Positions 1-10,375 of a DNA stretch of 64,000 bases are shown here, piece by piece. The stretch lies in NCBI GenBank assembly GCA_023548195.1, contig JAJHZJ010000221.1, positions 3,829,999-3,893,998 of the forward strand, written 5' to 3'. The notes below the pieces were generated by a model. It was given only the letters and a program-made list of their open reading frames with translations. It did no database searches and had not been told where the DNA came from. Source of the stretch: Bettongia penicillata ogilbyi (lineage: Eukaryota; Chordata; Mammalia; Diprotodontia; Potoroidae). The translations under genes and the position numbers were made by a program. Each line of letters opens with the position of its first letter. Position 1 is the stretch's first letter.

Positions 1-849
1 AAGGCAGAAAATAGTAGGAATTGGGCATAGATTCACTCTTTTCTGCTAACCTCAAGACAGCTTAACATTCTTAATGGTTTAAATATTCCCAAATGCCATA
101 TGAAGGGAAAGTAGAGGGGGGAGAGAGAAGGGGAACATTCATTTATTAAAGTGCAATAAGTACTATATAAATATTATCTCACATGACTAGGGTTCACTTG
201 TGTATCAAGAAAACTGGCCTGCTTACCTGCAAATGAGTAGACTTTCACATATGAGTTATACAATGACAATATTAATACCCCAGAAAGATGACTGAGGACT
301 AGTTTCTTAAAAGTTTACATACAAGATAGTATTTTCTCTGTCATATAACAATACAGAGGGACTTCTGAAGGGAGACTTCATGAAAGATCTGTTAAGATAT
401 CCACATGTCTGCTTATACAGTTACACTGCATGGCTACTGAGGTGCAAAATGACTAGGCCATTCATTTATGAGTTATGAAAGATTTGGGAAGTATTACATT
501 TGGGAATAGAACAGAAAAAATAACAGTTCCGTCAAAATCAAAAGCTAAGCAACACCACCAAAATGAGTATGAGTTTGTCACTTTAGAATGACAAATAGGC
601 TTAATGTATTAGCTCTAGTTATTGATAAGCATGAGACATATTTATCTCTAAGTAAAGGACACAATGTTGGCAAGTAGATTACTGTTCAACTTGTCATTTC
701 CACAACTATTGTTCTCACAAAATGTTCAAGAAATGTTACAAAAGAACATAATTAGTATAAAAGTAATTCCCAAAGGTACTTCTGATTATTCTAAAAATGT
801 TGGTGTACCTTCCACAATTCATAAAGAGTAGTTTATGTAACACAATTAC

Positions 850-1019
850 CTCTTTGAGTTATATCAACTAAAATTGTTGCTTCAGATCTACCCACAGGAT
901 TGCTAGCTTTCAAGGTGAAATTATATATTTCCTGACCAGCTATTATTTGAAAGATTAATTGATGGTTTTCATTCATGTGTTCTTCATCTCTACTGTATGT
1001 GACATTTCTTCCAGAAAAT
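850..1019 (-). CDS. LIFR: LIFR exon 9: cytokine-binding module 2, D4 second half
   Basis: The acceptor AG is at 1020-1021 and the donor GTAATT starts at 849. It encodes residues 373-429 plus one base. NHQLIFQ, QEIYNFTLKA-NP-GRS and ATILVDIT align with human LIFR (YQLLFQ, QEIYNFTLNAHNPLGRS, STILVNIT). Sequons are at N378 and N406. This is the last coding exon in the window; the next exon (expected to begin near human VYPHTP) lies beyond the left edge, at least 849 bp downstream. The donor is GTAATTG, weaker than the GTAAGT used by most other exons here. Confidence 0.95.
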
Positions 1020-1110
1020 CTGTAAGTCAAAATAAAAATAAATTAATGCTATAATGCAGATGAAGAGCTTGGGAAAAATTATGACAAAAATACCAGAAAT
1101 TAGTAGATGA

Positions 1111-1310
1111 GTAGTACAGAGAAAATTGTATTGGTTTGGGGTCAGAAGACCTGGGTTTGAATTCCATCATGTTTACTTACTAGTGTGACCTATGGTAAGT
1201 CATTTAACCTCCCCAGGTTCTAGTAACTCATCTGTAAAATGAGGGAATTGGCTAATGGCCTTAAAGCTCTGTTTCAACTCTAAACATAGGATCCAATGAT
1301 CCCAAGTTTG
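1111..1310 (+). repeat. MIR/CORE-SINE
   Basis: It has the order typical of this family: a tRNA-related part with GGGTTTGAATTCC (B-box-like), then GTAAGTCATTTAACCTC and CATCTGTAAAATGAGG, then a tail with CAACTCTAAA. It lies in LIFR intron 8. Confidence 0.85.
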
Positions 1311-1864
1311 ATTTGAACAGAAGTATTTGCCTACCAATAAAGTTTTTCATGCTTTCCTTCCATTTGGAAAAAGAAAATTAAATTTTTTTAAATTTAGCAC
1401 TCAGAAATATTTTTTAAAAGGATTTACATACAGTACACACAAAGTATATAAAAACAAAGTATATTCAGGTAAAAAACCTTAAAGAAATGTTAATAGATAA
1501 TAAAATGTTTATAGATAAGTGAATGCTGACCCAAAACTCATGGAAGAATTTATGTCTTCGAAATAATTTTAAAAACATTGAGGGTTTGATTTTAAAGATA
1601 TTATAGGTATGATACTAAACAGAGGAAATCATAGATATTAGGACAAAAAAAAAGGCAAGAAAGAAGAAACTTAGAAGACATTTCTATGTACCAACATACA
1701 GAACTGCTGTCTTGTCTTTATAAAATCTTTATAATGATTTGTACACACATCAATAGAATTCTCGATGAACATAATGAATCTTGGAAGAAAGAGGTTTTAA
1801 TAAACTATTTTCTACCAAAAAACATCTTCAAAGTCATCTTCAAAGCAGTTGATTAAGAAGTATA

Positions 1865-2760
1865 AATGATGCAAAGAATATGTGTTTGATTACAAAAAGG
1901 CATTTGATTTAACAGAGGAAAACAGAGAGTTATAAAGATTGTCCTTTAACAAATATATAACAAATATAGGTTTCCCTAACAGATGCAACTACAGCAATAA
2001 ATTTGTTCAATGATCCTCCATCAATATCAAGCAAGGCATTAAACAGGGCAATGTATACTTGTCAAAGGTGTTTGCCTCTATCGTAGATGTTTTGTACAAA
2101 TTCAGTTGGATAAGGGATTCCTTAGAGATGGTGGTGTTCTCCACATGCTCCTATTTATGAATAATGTCCTGACAGCATCAAGTGTCAGCGTATTATACTA
2201 TCTCTTCATCAAATTCATGACAAACCAAAAGAAAACAGACTAAAATCCACATAGGAGAAATCAAATGGATGAAGCAAGCCTATTCTCAAATTATAACATA
2301 CAGCTCGATAAACAGTTCACTGAGTTAGCCCATCATTAAATCTATGTTGGATAGGCAGTGCAGATAAACAAGTCAGGCCCAAAACTGAGTAGGAAGAAGA
2401 GGCTGGACTATATCTGGAAAACTGTGAAGCATTTTCAATAATTCCCTAAGTGATATAAAAGAAAGCTTTTTAAACATTAATATGCTTCTGATAAAACTAT
2501 ATTGCTGTGAGTCATGAAGACCACAACTTCTGAAAAAACTTGCATATGGGTCAAAGGACACTATTGTGGGATAAGTAGGAGGAAATCTTTTACCAGTGAT
2601 ACCTTATGAACAAGAAATGGAACAAAAGATATCCAGGAAATATATGATTGCTAAAGGACCACTTAGTATTTTTTTTGAACTTAATAGGGAAAAAACAGCG
2701 TTTTAGGGTGATCTATTAAGATGCTTTCTGTACAAAGTTTTTATGAAGATAGTTTTAAGA
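1865..2760 (+). repeat. Degenerate RTE-clade LINE reverse transcriptase
   Basis: Shifting plus frames show remnants of an RTE/BovB-like reverse transcriptase in the correct order: VFDYKKAFD near 1887, a stretch like IKQG--LSPKLF near 2035, a decayed LHHLRFADDIVL-like segment near 2140, then RRRGW--FGK and LYC-E-W-like stretches near 2390-2520. Stops and frameshifts are many. It is an old, inactive copy in intron 8. Confidence 0.6.
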
Positions 2761-2944
2761 TGTGTTAATGCACAATGATAATGAGAAACACAGAATATCA
2801 ATTATGTAGTACTGGAAAAAAAATTCCTGTTTTTGAAAAATTTTACAAACTAAAATCACTATATACAACAGGAATACAGTTGAAATCTATGAGGAGTCTA
2901 TGACCAAAGAGAGCATTTTTTATGATCAAGCAACAGATAATAAG

Positions 2945-3120
2945 AATAATTTCAAAAAAACTTTATTAACTTATTATATTACAGGCACTGGAGATACACA
3001 AAGATGAAAAAAAAAACACGCACTGGCAGAAATACAAAGACTACAGCTCCTGCCCTCATGGAGCTTAGAGTTTGACGGGGCATGTATATACACAGATAAC
3101 TATGCGATACAAAATAACTC
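2945..3120 (-). repeat. L2-group LINE 3' end
   Basis: Read on the minus strand it has the L2 3'-UTR pattern (CTCCATGAGGGCAGGAGC followed by a CCAGTGCC tail). It is truncated. Confidence 0.55.
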
Positions 3121-3136
3121 ATAAAAAGGAAGGCAG

Positions 3137-3182
3137 AGAAGGGAGGCAGGAAGGAAGGAAAAAGGAAAAGGGAAAGGAGGAT
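3137..3182 (+). repeat. Purine-rich GGAAGG/GGAAAA low-complexity tract
   Basis: Almost only A and G, with repeating AGGAAGG and GGAAAAGG units. Confidence 0.8.
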
Positions 3183-3305
3183 TCATTAAGTGGTTACTAT
3201 ATGTCAGGAATGTAGCTTTACAAATATCTTATTTGATCAGCACAACCACCCTGGGATATAAGGGTTGTTTTTTTATAATTCTCATTTTATAGCCATGTAA
3301 AGTTC
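3180..3305 (-). repeat. MIR fragment
   Basis: CATTAAGTGGTTACTATATG, TTATTTGATCAGCACAACC and CTCATTTTATAG are the reverse-complement landmarks of a MIR 3' half. Confidence 0.6.
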
Positions 3306-3306
3306 A

Positions 3307-3347
3307 TGAGAGGAAAATTAATCAGCTGAGAGGAAAATTAATCAGCT
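3307..3347 (+). repeat. Two perfect tandem copies of a 20-bp unit
   Basis: The unit TGAGAGGAAAATTAATCAGC occurs at 3307-3326 and 3327-3346 without mismatch. The perfect identity suggests a recent duplication or slippage event. Confidence 0.95.
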
Positions 3348-3859
3348 AAGATTTTACTGAGAAGCAAAAACTGGGCTTTAAAGGATGTGACGGAAGTCAA
3401 GCAGCAGGATGACCTTTCCACCAAGAACACTAAGACTCAAGGGCACAGTGTGAATGGTGGGTAAGGAGAGGCTCTGTTCCCAGTACATGCGGAGCACAGA
3501 GCACATCACGGAGAAGGGCATGACACAAAGGGGGAAAGTTAAGGTGGCATAAGATTGTGGAAGTTAATGAACCTCTCAAAACCTAGCTAGGCTGAGCCTT
3601 AGACAACAGACTCACTATTTGATATTGTGCTCTTACCACACAGTATGTCCTGAAAGGGCTTTTGTTTCTACTGACCAAGCCCTTTAGAATGCCAGGTTAG
3701 TGCCATAGCACAATGAAGCATCAGAATAGGACTTAAGTGAAGGACTATCACTCATTAACATAATTTCAAAAGTTAGTATGTTTAAATAGTACATGAATGG
3801 ATAATTTTTTTTCTGATGACTAGTATTTTTTTTTTCTATTTAAAACGGCTCACCGATAT

Positions 3860-3960
3860 AGGTAGTTCCTTGCAATCAGGGATTGTTTATTGCCTTTCCT
3901 TTTATCTCCAAAGCTTAACATAATGCCTGGTATACAGTAGGCACGCCTGATAATGTATAT
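3860..3960 (+). repeat. L2 3' tail
   Basis: TATCTCCAAAGCTTA, TGCCTGGTATACAGTAGGC and the terminal AATG pattern match the L2 3' end. Confidence 0.7.
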
Positions 3961-4229
3961 ACAAAGATTAGACGTGGTTTTAAAAAAAAGAGTAATGACC
4001 TGGATTCCATATGCAACATAAGACCTCAGACTAGTGCTCACAGCCACCTACAACTTATGGTTGAACACCATCAAAGCTTGATCATTCATGTGTGAATTTT
4101 TCTGTTTTGTTGATTTTCTGATACTAATCGTATACTAACCTTAATACAAAGAGTTTTCCCTTACACAAAGCACACTGCCAGGCAACCTCCCTTGCAATCA
4201 GATGATTTATGCTCATGGAAAACTTGACT

Positions 4230-4400
4230 TAAGATAAGCCTAAAATAAGAAAGGCTTTTAAATGTTTTATCTCATTTTATCTTGACCACAACTCTGTGAG
4301 CTGGCACATGTAGGTACTATTATTGTTCCTATTTTATAGATGAGAAAACCTGGTGAGGTGGCAACCTTCTCAGGGTCACACCACAAAATAAAAGCATGTA
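4230..4400 (-). repeat. MIR/CORE-SINE
   Basis: Reverse-oriented landmarks: TTATCTCATTTTATCTTGACC, TATTTTATAGATGAGAAAAC and CAGGGTCACAC. Confidence 0.75.
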
Positions 4401-4739
4401 TTCCAAAACCATAGTACTTCCGTTTTTTGTTTTTTTTTTACAGCATTGTGAGTAGTGCATTAGGACAAATATTAAACACTTATACTTACTATATAAATAA
4501 ATAATTCTTAGGACTAACAATTTCATTGGTGGAGATATTCCTTTCTTTAATTTAGGCTGTAAAATACCTCCTTCCCCCCACTCCCATTCCATGGTAACAA
4601 CTGTCTTTTCATGTATTGTGATCAAAACAATCCCCTGGAAATCAACCTTCCGATGAGTCAGTACTCTTTGGATGAATATGCAACCTATTCCTGAAGCCTT
4701 TCAAGCTTGATAAATTCTGACAGAAGTATATTCTATTGG

Positions 4740-5310
4740 AATAACCTTCAAGAACCTAGGGTCATCTCAGTCATCATCATGTCACCTCTATACTCAATAA
4801 ATTCCAGTACTTCCTTATCACCTCCAGGATCACACTCAAAATCCTGTTTGTTAATCAAAGTTCTCCACAACTCACTCCCTTCCCCACTTAGCCCATATAC
4901 TCTTTGATCCAGGGACACTGGCCTCCTCACAAGACCCTCAATCTCTCAGCTCTGGCTGGGCAAGTTTTTTGGCAGTCCTCCATGCCTAGGATGCTTTCTC
5001 ATATCCACCTCCTGGCTTTCCCAACTCCCTTAAGGTCCTAAAATCCCACCTTCTACAGGAAGACTTTCCTACTCCCTTTTAACTGTAGTTCTTGCCCTCT
5101 CTTAATTAATTATTTCCTATTTTCATGCATATATTTATGTTGAACATAACTTATTTGTATATGTTTGCTTTTGTTTCCTTAACTAGATGTGAGTTTGAGG
5201 GCAAGGGCTATCTTTCACCTTTCCTTGTATCTCCAGAGCCAAGCACACTGCCTGGCACATAGTAGGTGCTTAATTAATGCTGACTGTCTGACCTCAGTCA
5301 TTACAAAACC
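4740..5310 (+). repeat. L2 LINE, end of ORF2 and 3' UTR
   Basis: L2 landmarks appear in order: AATAAATTCCAGTACTTCC, CACCTCCAGGATCA, TTTGATCCAGGGACACTGG, CCTTCTACAGGAAGACTTTCC, then CACTGCCTGGCACATAGTAG and GCTTAATTAATGC at the end. It is one of the best-preserved L2 copies here. Confidence 0.88.
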
Positions 5311-5311
5311 A

Positions 5312-5400
5312 TATGCGTGTATATATGCATATGCATGTATTATATGCATATGCACACAAAATATATACACACGCATGTAAAAATGAACACATATATTCAA
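5312..5400 (+). repeat. TATGCA/CACA simple repeat
   Basis: Alternating purine-pyrimidine tract of ATATGCATATGC and ATACACAC units just after the L2 end. Confidence 0.75.
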
Positions 5401-5424
5401 ATCAGAGATTAAGAGGTCAAAGGG

Positions 5425-5580
5425 ACCTAGCAGGTCTAGTCCAACTCTGACATCACATTCATCAAGAAACTAAGGCCTGGAAAAGCTAGGCAACTCGTCC
5501 AAGTTCATGTAGGAGGAAAGTGGCAGAGCCAGGATTTAAACTCATGTTCTTTGGCTCTTTTCAGTGTCCTTCAGCAATCG
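5425..5580 (-). repeat. MIR-family SINE
   Basis: The order CTAGTCCAACTCTGAC, AGAAACTAAGGCCTGG and GGCAGAGCCAGGATTTAAAC is a reverse-oriented MIR-type element. Confidence 0.7.
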
Positions 5581-5589
5581 TAAAGTGAA

Positions 5590-6045
5590 TAGACTGTATG
5601 TGTTAACCATTTGCTCTGAACCCAATATCTTACACAAGAGGTGTTGCTCTTTCTGTAGTGACATAAAACTGGAAACTAAGGGGATGTCTCTCAACTGAGG
5701 AGTACCTGAGTAAGTTCTGGTTGATGAATGTAGTGGAGTACTACTGGGGCACAAAAATGAGAAATTAGAGGATTTCAAAAAGACATGAAAGGACTTATAG
5801 GAACAGATACAGAGTAAAGTAAGCAGAACCAGAAGATGACTATATAGTATAACATCAACATGTAAAAAGGAATTTCAATAACTTAGGAAGAATGAATTTA
5901 TATAATAACAATACCATAGAAACAACTTTGAAAGCAGCAAGAACTATGAACAATACAATGACCAGCCATGATTCCAAAGGGCCAAGGATGAAACATGCTT
6001 TCCATTTTGGAAAGTTAAAAGGATTCAGGGTACAGAATGAGACAG
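5590..6045 (+). repeat. L1-type LINE 3' end, diverged
   Basis: It aligns by eye with the copy at 9240-9970: GGGGATGTCTCTCAACTG, ATGAATGTAGTGGAGTACTACT and AAAGTAAGCAGAACCAGAAG. It is the region around the end of L1 ORF2, more decayed than the second copy. Confidence 0.7.
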
Positions 6046-6150
6046 ACAGACAGACACACATGTGTGTGCATATAGGTATGTGTGTCTATATGTATGTATA
6101 TATGTAAGTGTATGGATATATATATACACACACACGTGTATATACATGTT
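6046..6150 (+). repeat. Compound CA/TG/TATG microsatellite
   Basis: GACA repeats run into TGTG, TATG and TATATA units, ending in a CACACA stretch. Confidence 0.85.
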
Positions 6151-6318
6151 TGCATGTATACAGCCATTGAAGGAACTGGTTTTGCTTCACTGTACATATT
6201 TGTTACTCTTTATCTTTTTTTTTCCAATAGAGTGAGACAGGAGAGTGGGAGAGAAAAAAAAAGTTCATTTGTATCTTAAAACTTTTTAATTTTGAAGTAT
6301 AAAATGATTTGAATAAGA

Positions 6319-6474
6319 CAAGCCCGCACACCCTGTGGTCTGCCAAAAGATTTCAGGTGGCCCATGGAAAGCGTAGAGGAAAACATCCTCTGCATTTTTT
6401 GTGGGCAGCCTGGAAATCCTGTGGCGTGCCCACAGACTGTAAGCAGTCCATGGGCCGCCATGTGAGCAGGCCTG
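6319..6474. mobile_element. hAT-like MITE with target-site duplication
   Basis: This 156-bp GC-richer segment starts CAAGCCCGCACACC and ends, read on the opposite strand, CAGGCCTGCTCACATGG, giving imperfect terminal inverted repeats with CA...TG ends. GAATAAGA (6311-6318) and GAATAAGC (6475-6482) flank it, an 8-bp duplication with one mismatch, the size made by hAT transposases. Inner arms (GGTGGCCCATGGA and TCCATGGGCCGCC) are also inverted. There is no coding capacity. Confidence 0.7.
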
Positions 6475-6545
6475 GAATAAGCCAATCAGATGTCTGAATT
6501 ATCCTTAAAATTCACAGTTTTAAAGCTTTTAATAACAAATCTTAC

Positions 6546-6675
6546 CTCTCATACAGTATATAGTTTGTATCACGAGGGCCAAGCAACCCGGTTGGTCTTC
6601 CTGGATTCCAACTACATATAATGTCTTTCAAATCTCGTGTTTCACAGTTCAGCTTTCTAGGGATATCAGGTGGAT
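6546..6675 (-). CDS. LIFR: LIFR exon 8: cytokine-binding module 2, first half of D4
   Basis: The acceptor AG is at 6676-6677 and the donor GTAAG starts at 6545. It encodes residues 330-372 plus two bases. PPDIPRKLNCETRDLKDIIC is close to human PPDTPQQLNCETHDLKEIIC. The two cysteines 10 residues apart are the conserved first disulfide of a cytokine-receptor FNIII domain, and SWNPGR follows as in human. Phase in is 1 and phase out is 2. Confidence 0.95.
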
Positions 6676-6879
6676 CTAATGAAAAGACAAACCTATAGGT
6701 ATTTGTGTCTTGAAGAAGTATGCTTAAAACAAAATATCTTTATAGATGTTTTATTTAATAACTAATTTTTGTTCAGCTTTCAAAAATGGAAAATGCCATT
6801 CCCATTTCAGTATTAATCAACTATATAACTGTATTCAAAGAACTTAAGAATTGCATTTATTGATGTAGTATTTTTTTTA

Positions 6880-7010
6880 GTTTCCTTTTATGTCTTCCTC
6901 CATTAAAATATAAGCTCCTTGAAGGAGGAATTATCTTTCCTATATTCCCAATTCTTACCAAAGCGCCTGGCCCATAGTAAGCCTTGTCGATCTGACTTGA
7001 CTTTTCCATA
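6880..7010 (+). repeat. L2 3' tail
   Basis: TATAAGCTCCTTGAAGGAGG, GCGCCTGGCCCATAGTAAG and a short tail mark an L2 3' end. Confidence 0.75.
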
Positions 7011-7049
7011 GTTTATTACATTAAAAATTACTTTAAAATACTAAAGCGC

Positions 7050-7345
7050 TACTTCTGTTGTTGTTCAGTTGCTTCATTCTAACTCTTCATGACCCATCTG
7101 AAATTTCCTTGGCAGAGGTAGTGGAGAAGTTTGCCACTTCCTTCTCTAGCTCATTTTACAGATGAGGAAACTGAGGTAAACAAGAGTAAGTGATATGCCA
7201 AAAGTCACATTTCAACCAGGGTCTTCCTGACTGCAGGCTCAGAACTGTCGCACACCGTCTGGCTATTCGCTGCTACTTTCAATTTGTGGTGATAATAGCA
7301 ACACGAGATAGGATTCTAACCCAGGTCTCCTGGTTCCAAGTTCAG
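7050..7345 (-). repeat. RTE-tailed tRNA-derived SINE
   Basis: In reverse orientation it begins with the RTE-type tail (TGTTGTTCAGTTGCTTC, AACTCTTCATGACCC, CCTTGGCAGAGGTAGTGGAG), then TTACAGATGAGGAAACTGAG and a decayed tRNA-like part. The same architecture is seen at 30660 and 60911. Confidence 0.85.
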
Positions 7346-8222
7346 CCTCTACTGGGTGTTCGATGTGTACAATAACGTAGAGAATGAGGGATTACAATGA
7401 CAATAATGATCCTAACTCACAGCCGCTCAGTACGCCACCACTTTGTAAAATCAAAATAGAATTCACCTCTGCCCAGTTTAATAGTAAGAAAAAAAATCAG
7501 CCAAATGAAGTAAATGATGCAGATATTTGAGGCATCTATTTTCTCAGAGCTAACACAATAAAGACAGAACATGATTCGAAATAGCAAAAAAGGAAGAAAA
7601 AGTATGTTCTGCTCTTTAGGCTGAAGGGTTTGTGCTTTGTCCCCTCCCTAGAAGAAAAGACAAACTGATGTATAACATCTCACTTATTCAGAACATTTAA
7701 CTGGCAACCACAACTATTCAGAACACAGAAGTTAAGAAGTAAGCAAAGATCTTTTGCAGTTAAGCCTTTTCTCTGAATCTACTTATATTCATACTTTAAA
7801 CATAATATTCTAATAAGCTTCATCTGGTTTCTCAGACTACAAGAGATTAGACACAGATAATTTGATGATATGGTGCAGGCAATTGGTGGAAAGGCATTGA
7901 TAAAAAGCAACAGGAATTAACAGCTAAAAGAAAGTGGGGAAATAGAAAAACCACAAAAAGTAGGCATAACTTTTTCTTTTTTTAAAAAAAAAAGCAACCT
8001 AGGAGAAATTAGTGATAAGGCTACTGTTTTGTCTGAATAGCCCCTTTCATTGGCTTACAACACAGTACTCATAATGATGAGGAAGTCATTAAAGATGTTA
8101 GATTACTTCATTTTTCCTCCAACTTTTAGTTTATTCTTTTCACTCTTCTATTTTTTTTGTTCAAACATATTACCTCCATCACTGCTTATCTTAAATTGTA
8201 AATTCTAGGGTGGGGAACAGAT
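7346..8222. other. LIFR: Intron 7 sequence, nothing recognised
   Basis: AT-rich intronic DNA with short A and T runs; no exon, RNA or clear repeat seen. Confidence 0.5.
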
Positions 8223-8224
8223 CA

Positions 8225-8385
8225 TCCATCAATTTTGAACTAGAACAGACCATGGAGGTCATGCAGTCCAACTCTACCATTTTAAGCATAAGAAAATCAA
8301 GAAGAAAATGGTGAAGAAACACATTTAAGGAGAAGGGCTAGACTTCTGAGTCCAATTCTAACTCTCCTGCCACCGTATCAGTAAT
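8225..8385 (-). repeat. MIR-family SINE, decayed
   Basis: GACCATGGAGGTCATGCAGTCCAACTCTACC followed by an A-rich 'tgaggaaac'-type remnant, in reverse orientation. Confidence 0.6.
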
Positions 8386-8826
8386 AACATAAATTTACTA
8401 TTCCCTTTTGAAAAAGACAGGGACACATATGAGGTACTGCCAGAACTTCTCAATATTTTTTTTCAGGTTTTCATGAAAAAAATCACTTCATGTGAAACCG
8501 TTTCGTCCTGAGGGCATCAAGATAAATGAGGCAATGATGTAAGTTGGTTTTAGAGTAGACCGAACATATTGTTAACAGCTCCATATAAAACTGCAGCAAT
8601 TAGATGTCACAATTCTTAGTAAAGAAAGATCACAAATTATTCTGACTCAAATTAGGAGGAAAATAAGTAAATATTCTGCAGTTTTTACATTTTCATTAAC
8701 ATTAAGAAATAAATAAGATGTACTCAACAAAGAGAATTGTAGAACTTGTCTAAGTAGCACTAATACTTCAACAAACTAAACAAATGAAGTTAGCAGAAAT
8801 GATCTCTTTAGCTTTACATAACTTAC

Positions 8827-9084
8827 ATCCTGCAAATACAACTGTTCCATACATGTTTGACTTTGTTGTAAAAACCACATTCGTTCCACTACTTGGAGAA
8901 ACAGTAACATTGTTGATCTTGATTGCAACACTTTTATTATCAAGGTGGATAAGAGAACGTCTTTCACTTCCAAATTGTGCAGTTAAGACAGGTTCCTCAA
9001 CAACACAACAAAATGTCATATTTGAACCTACTGGTACCACTTTGTCTTGAGGAAAAACCTCATAATTTTCTTTTATGGGAGGTC
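8827..9084 (-). CDS. LIFR: LIFR exon 7: Ig-like domain
   Basis: The acceptor AG is at 9085-9086 and the donor GTAAGT starts at 8826. The exon encodes residues 244-329 plus one base; it is phase 1 on both sides, as usual for an Ig-type module. VFPQDKV, VGS-TFCC, LIHLD, VAIKI and SSGTNVVFTT match human LIFR, where this domain contributes to LIF binding. Cys269 corresponds to human Cys270, but the human Cys287 position is Arg286 here (GSERRSLIHLD against GHTNCPLIHLD). Sequons are at N265, N293 (NKS) and N302; N293 appears absent in human. Confidence 0.95.
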
Positions 9085-9239
9085 CTAGGAAGAAAAGAAA
9101 CACAAAGTTTAAGTAGTCTAGAAATTCTTTATCAAAGTATCTTCTGTAATGGAAAAGTAAGTATTAATAAAGATGTAAAACTAGAAGCCTGAAATGTCAC
9201 ATCAAATATCACTGTGTCAATTTCATTCTTTTTTTTTTG

Positions 9240-9970
9240 AAAAATTATACATTCAGGTAACACCTAAAAACATTTAAAAAATTACTGTATTTTGACTCAG
9301 CAATACCACCTCTAGGGCTGTTTCCCAAAGAGATCATAAAAATGGGAAAAAGACCCACATGTACAGATACACTTGCAGCAGCTCTTTTTGTGGTGGCAAA
9401 GAACTGGAATTTGAGGGGATGTCTATCAATTGGGGAATGGCTGAACAAGTTGTGGTATATGAATGTCATGGAATACTACTGTGCTATAAGAAATAATGAG
9501 CAGGAGGACTTCAGAAAAACCTGATTTATATGAACTGATGCTGAGTGAAGTGGGCACAAACAAGAGAACACCGTACACAGTGACAGCCACTGTGCGATGA
9601 CTAACTTTGATAGACTTGGCTCTTCTCAGCAATGCAAGGATCTAAGACAACTCCAAAGACTCATGATGGAAAACGCCGTCCACATCTGGAGAACTTTGCT
9701 GTCTGAATGCAGACTGAAGCCGACTATTGGCTCTCCTTTCCTTTTGCTATTTTGTTTGGTTTCTTCTTTCTTGTGGTTCCTCCCACTCATTCTAACTCTT
9801 CCTTGCAACATGAGTAATATGATAATGTGTTTAATAATAATGTATATGTAGAGCCTATATCATATTGCCTTCTGTCTTGGAGAAGAGGGGAGGGAAAGGA
9901 GACAGAGAAAATTTAAACTCAAAAGCTTATGGAAGCGAATGTCAAAAACTAAAAATAATAAAAAAATTTA
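9240..9970 (+). repeat. L1 LINE, end of ORF2 and 3' UTR
   Basis: The plus frame shows an ORF2 C-terminal stretch ending EYYCAIRNNEQEDF (near 9470-9510), the counterpart of the familiar EYYSAIKKNE region of L1. The preceding DNA (AGCAATACCACC, TGGCAAAGAACTGGAA, GGGGATGTCTATCAATTGGG) matches the L1 pattern. The 3' part ends in an A-rich tail at about 9950-9970, so the 3' end is intact and the 5' end truncated. It lies in intron 6. Confidence 0.82.
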
Positions 9971-10200
9971 CTATATCACAAAATGTTTTTTTCTTTTAAC
10001 TTTCAGACCAATTTTTTCCTACCTTGGATAAAGAGATATGACAAATGAAAAGTTTTATTACAACCATTAACACCTCAATGAAAATGCAGAGTATTTGTAA
10101 AACTTAAGCTTTTCAAAACACTACATATTGTGTTGACACTTCCCCTTGTCATGTGATAACTGGCCTCTGCTAATTACTTTAAACAGATTACATGGATTAC

Positions 10201-10375
10201 CTGAAATATTTCTAAGTGGACTCCATTCACTCCACTCTTTTTGACCAGAAAAATGAAGTTCATCAATATAATATCTAATTTTCACATAATGTAGAGTACA
10301 TTCCAAAGGGATATCTGAGGTCCAACTCCAGTGATGGACCAAATCCTTACCAATCAGAGTTGTATTACGTGTCGC
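10201..10375 (-). CDS. LIFR: LIFR exon 6: second FNIII domain with WSXWS-type box
   Basis: The acceptor AG is at 10376-10377 after a T-rich tract; the donor GTAATC starts at 10200. It encodes residues 186-243 plus one base. HHWSW and PLEC match human LIFR. EWSEWS (residues 232-237) is the WSXWS-type motif of cytokine-binding module 1 and aligns to human EWSDWS. Cys211 corresponds to human Cys213, which is annotated as paired with a Cys in the Ig-like domain. Human Cys222 (IRCYID) is replaced by Tyr220 here (IRYYID). Sequons are at N189 and N241. Confidence 0.95.
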
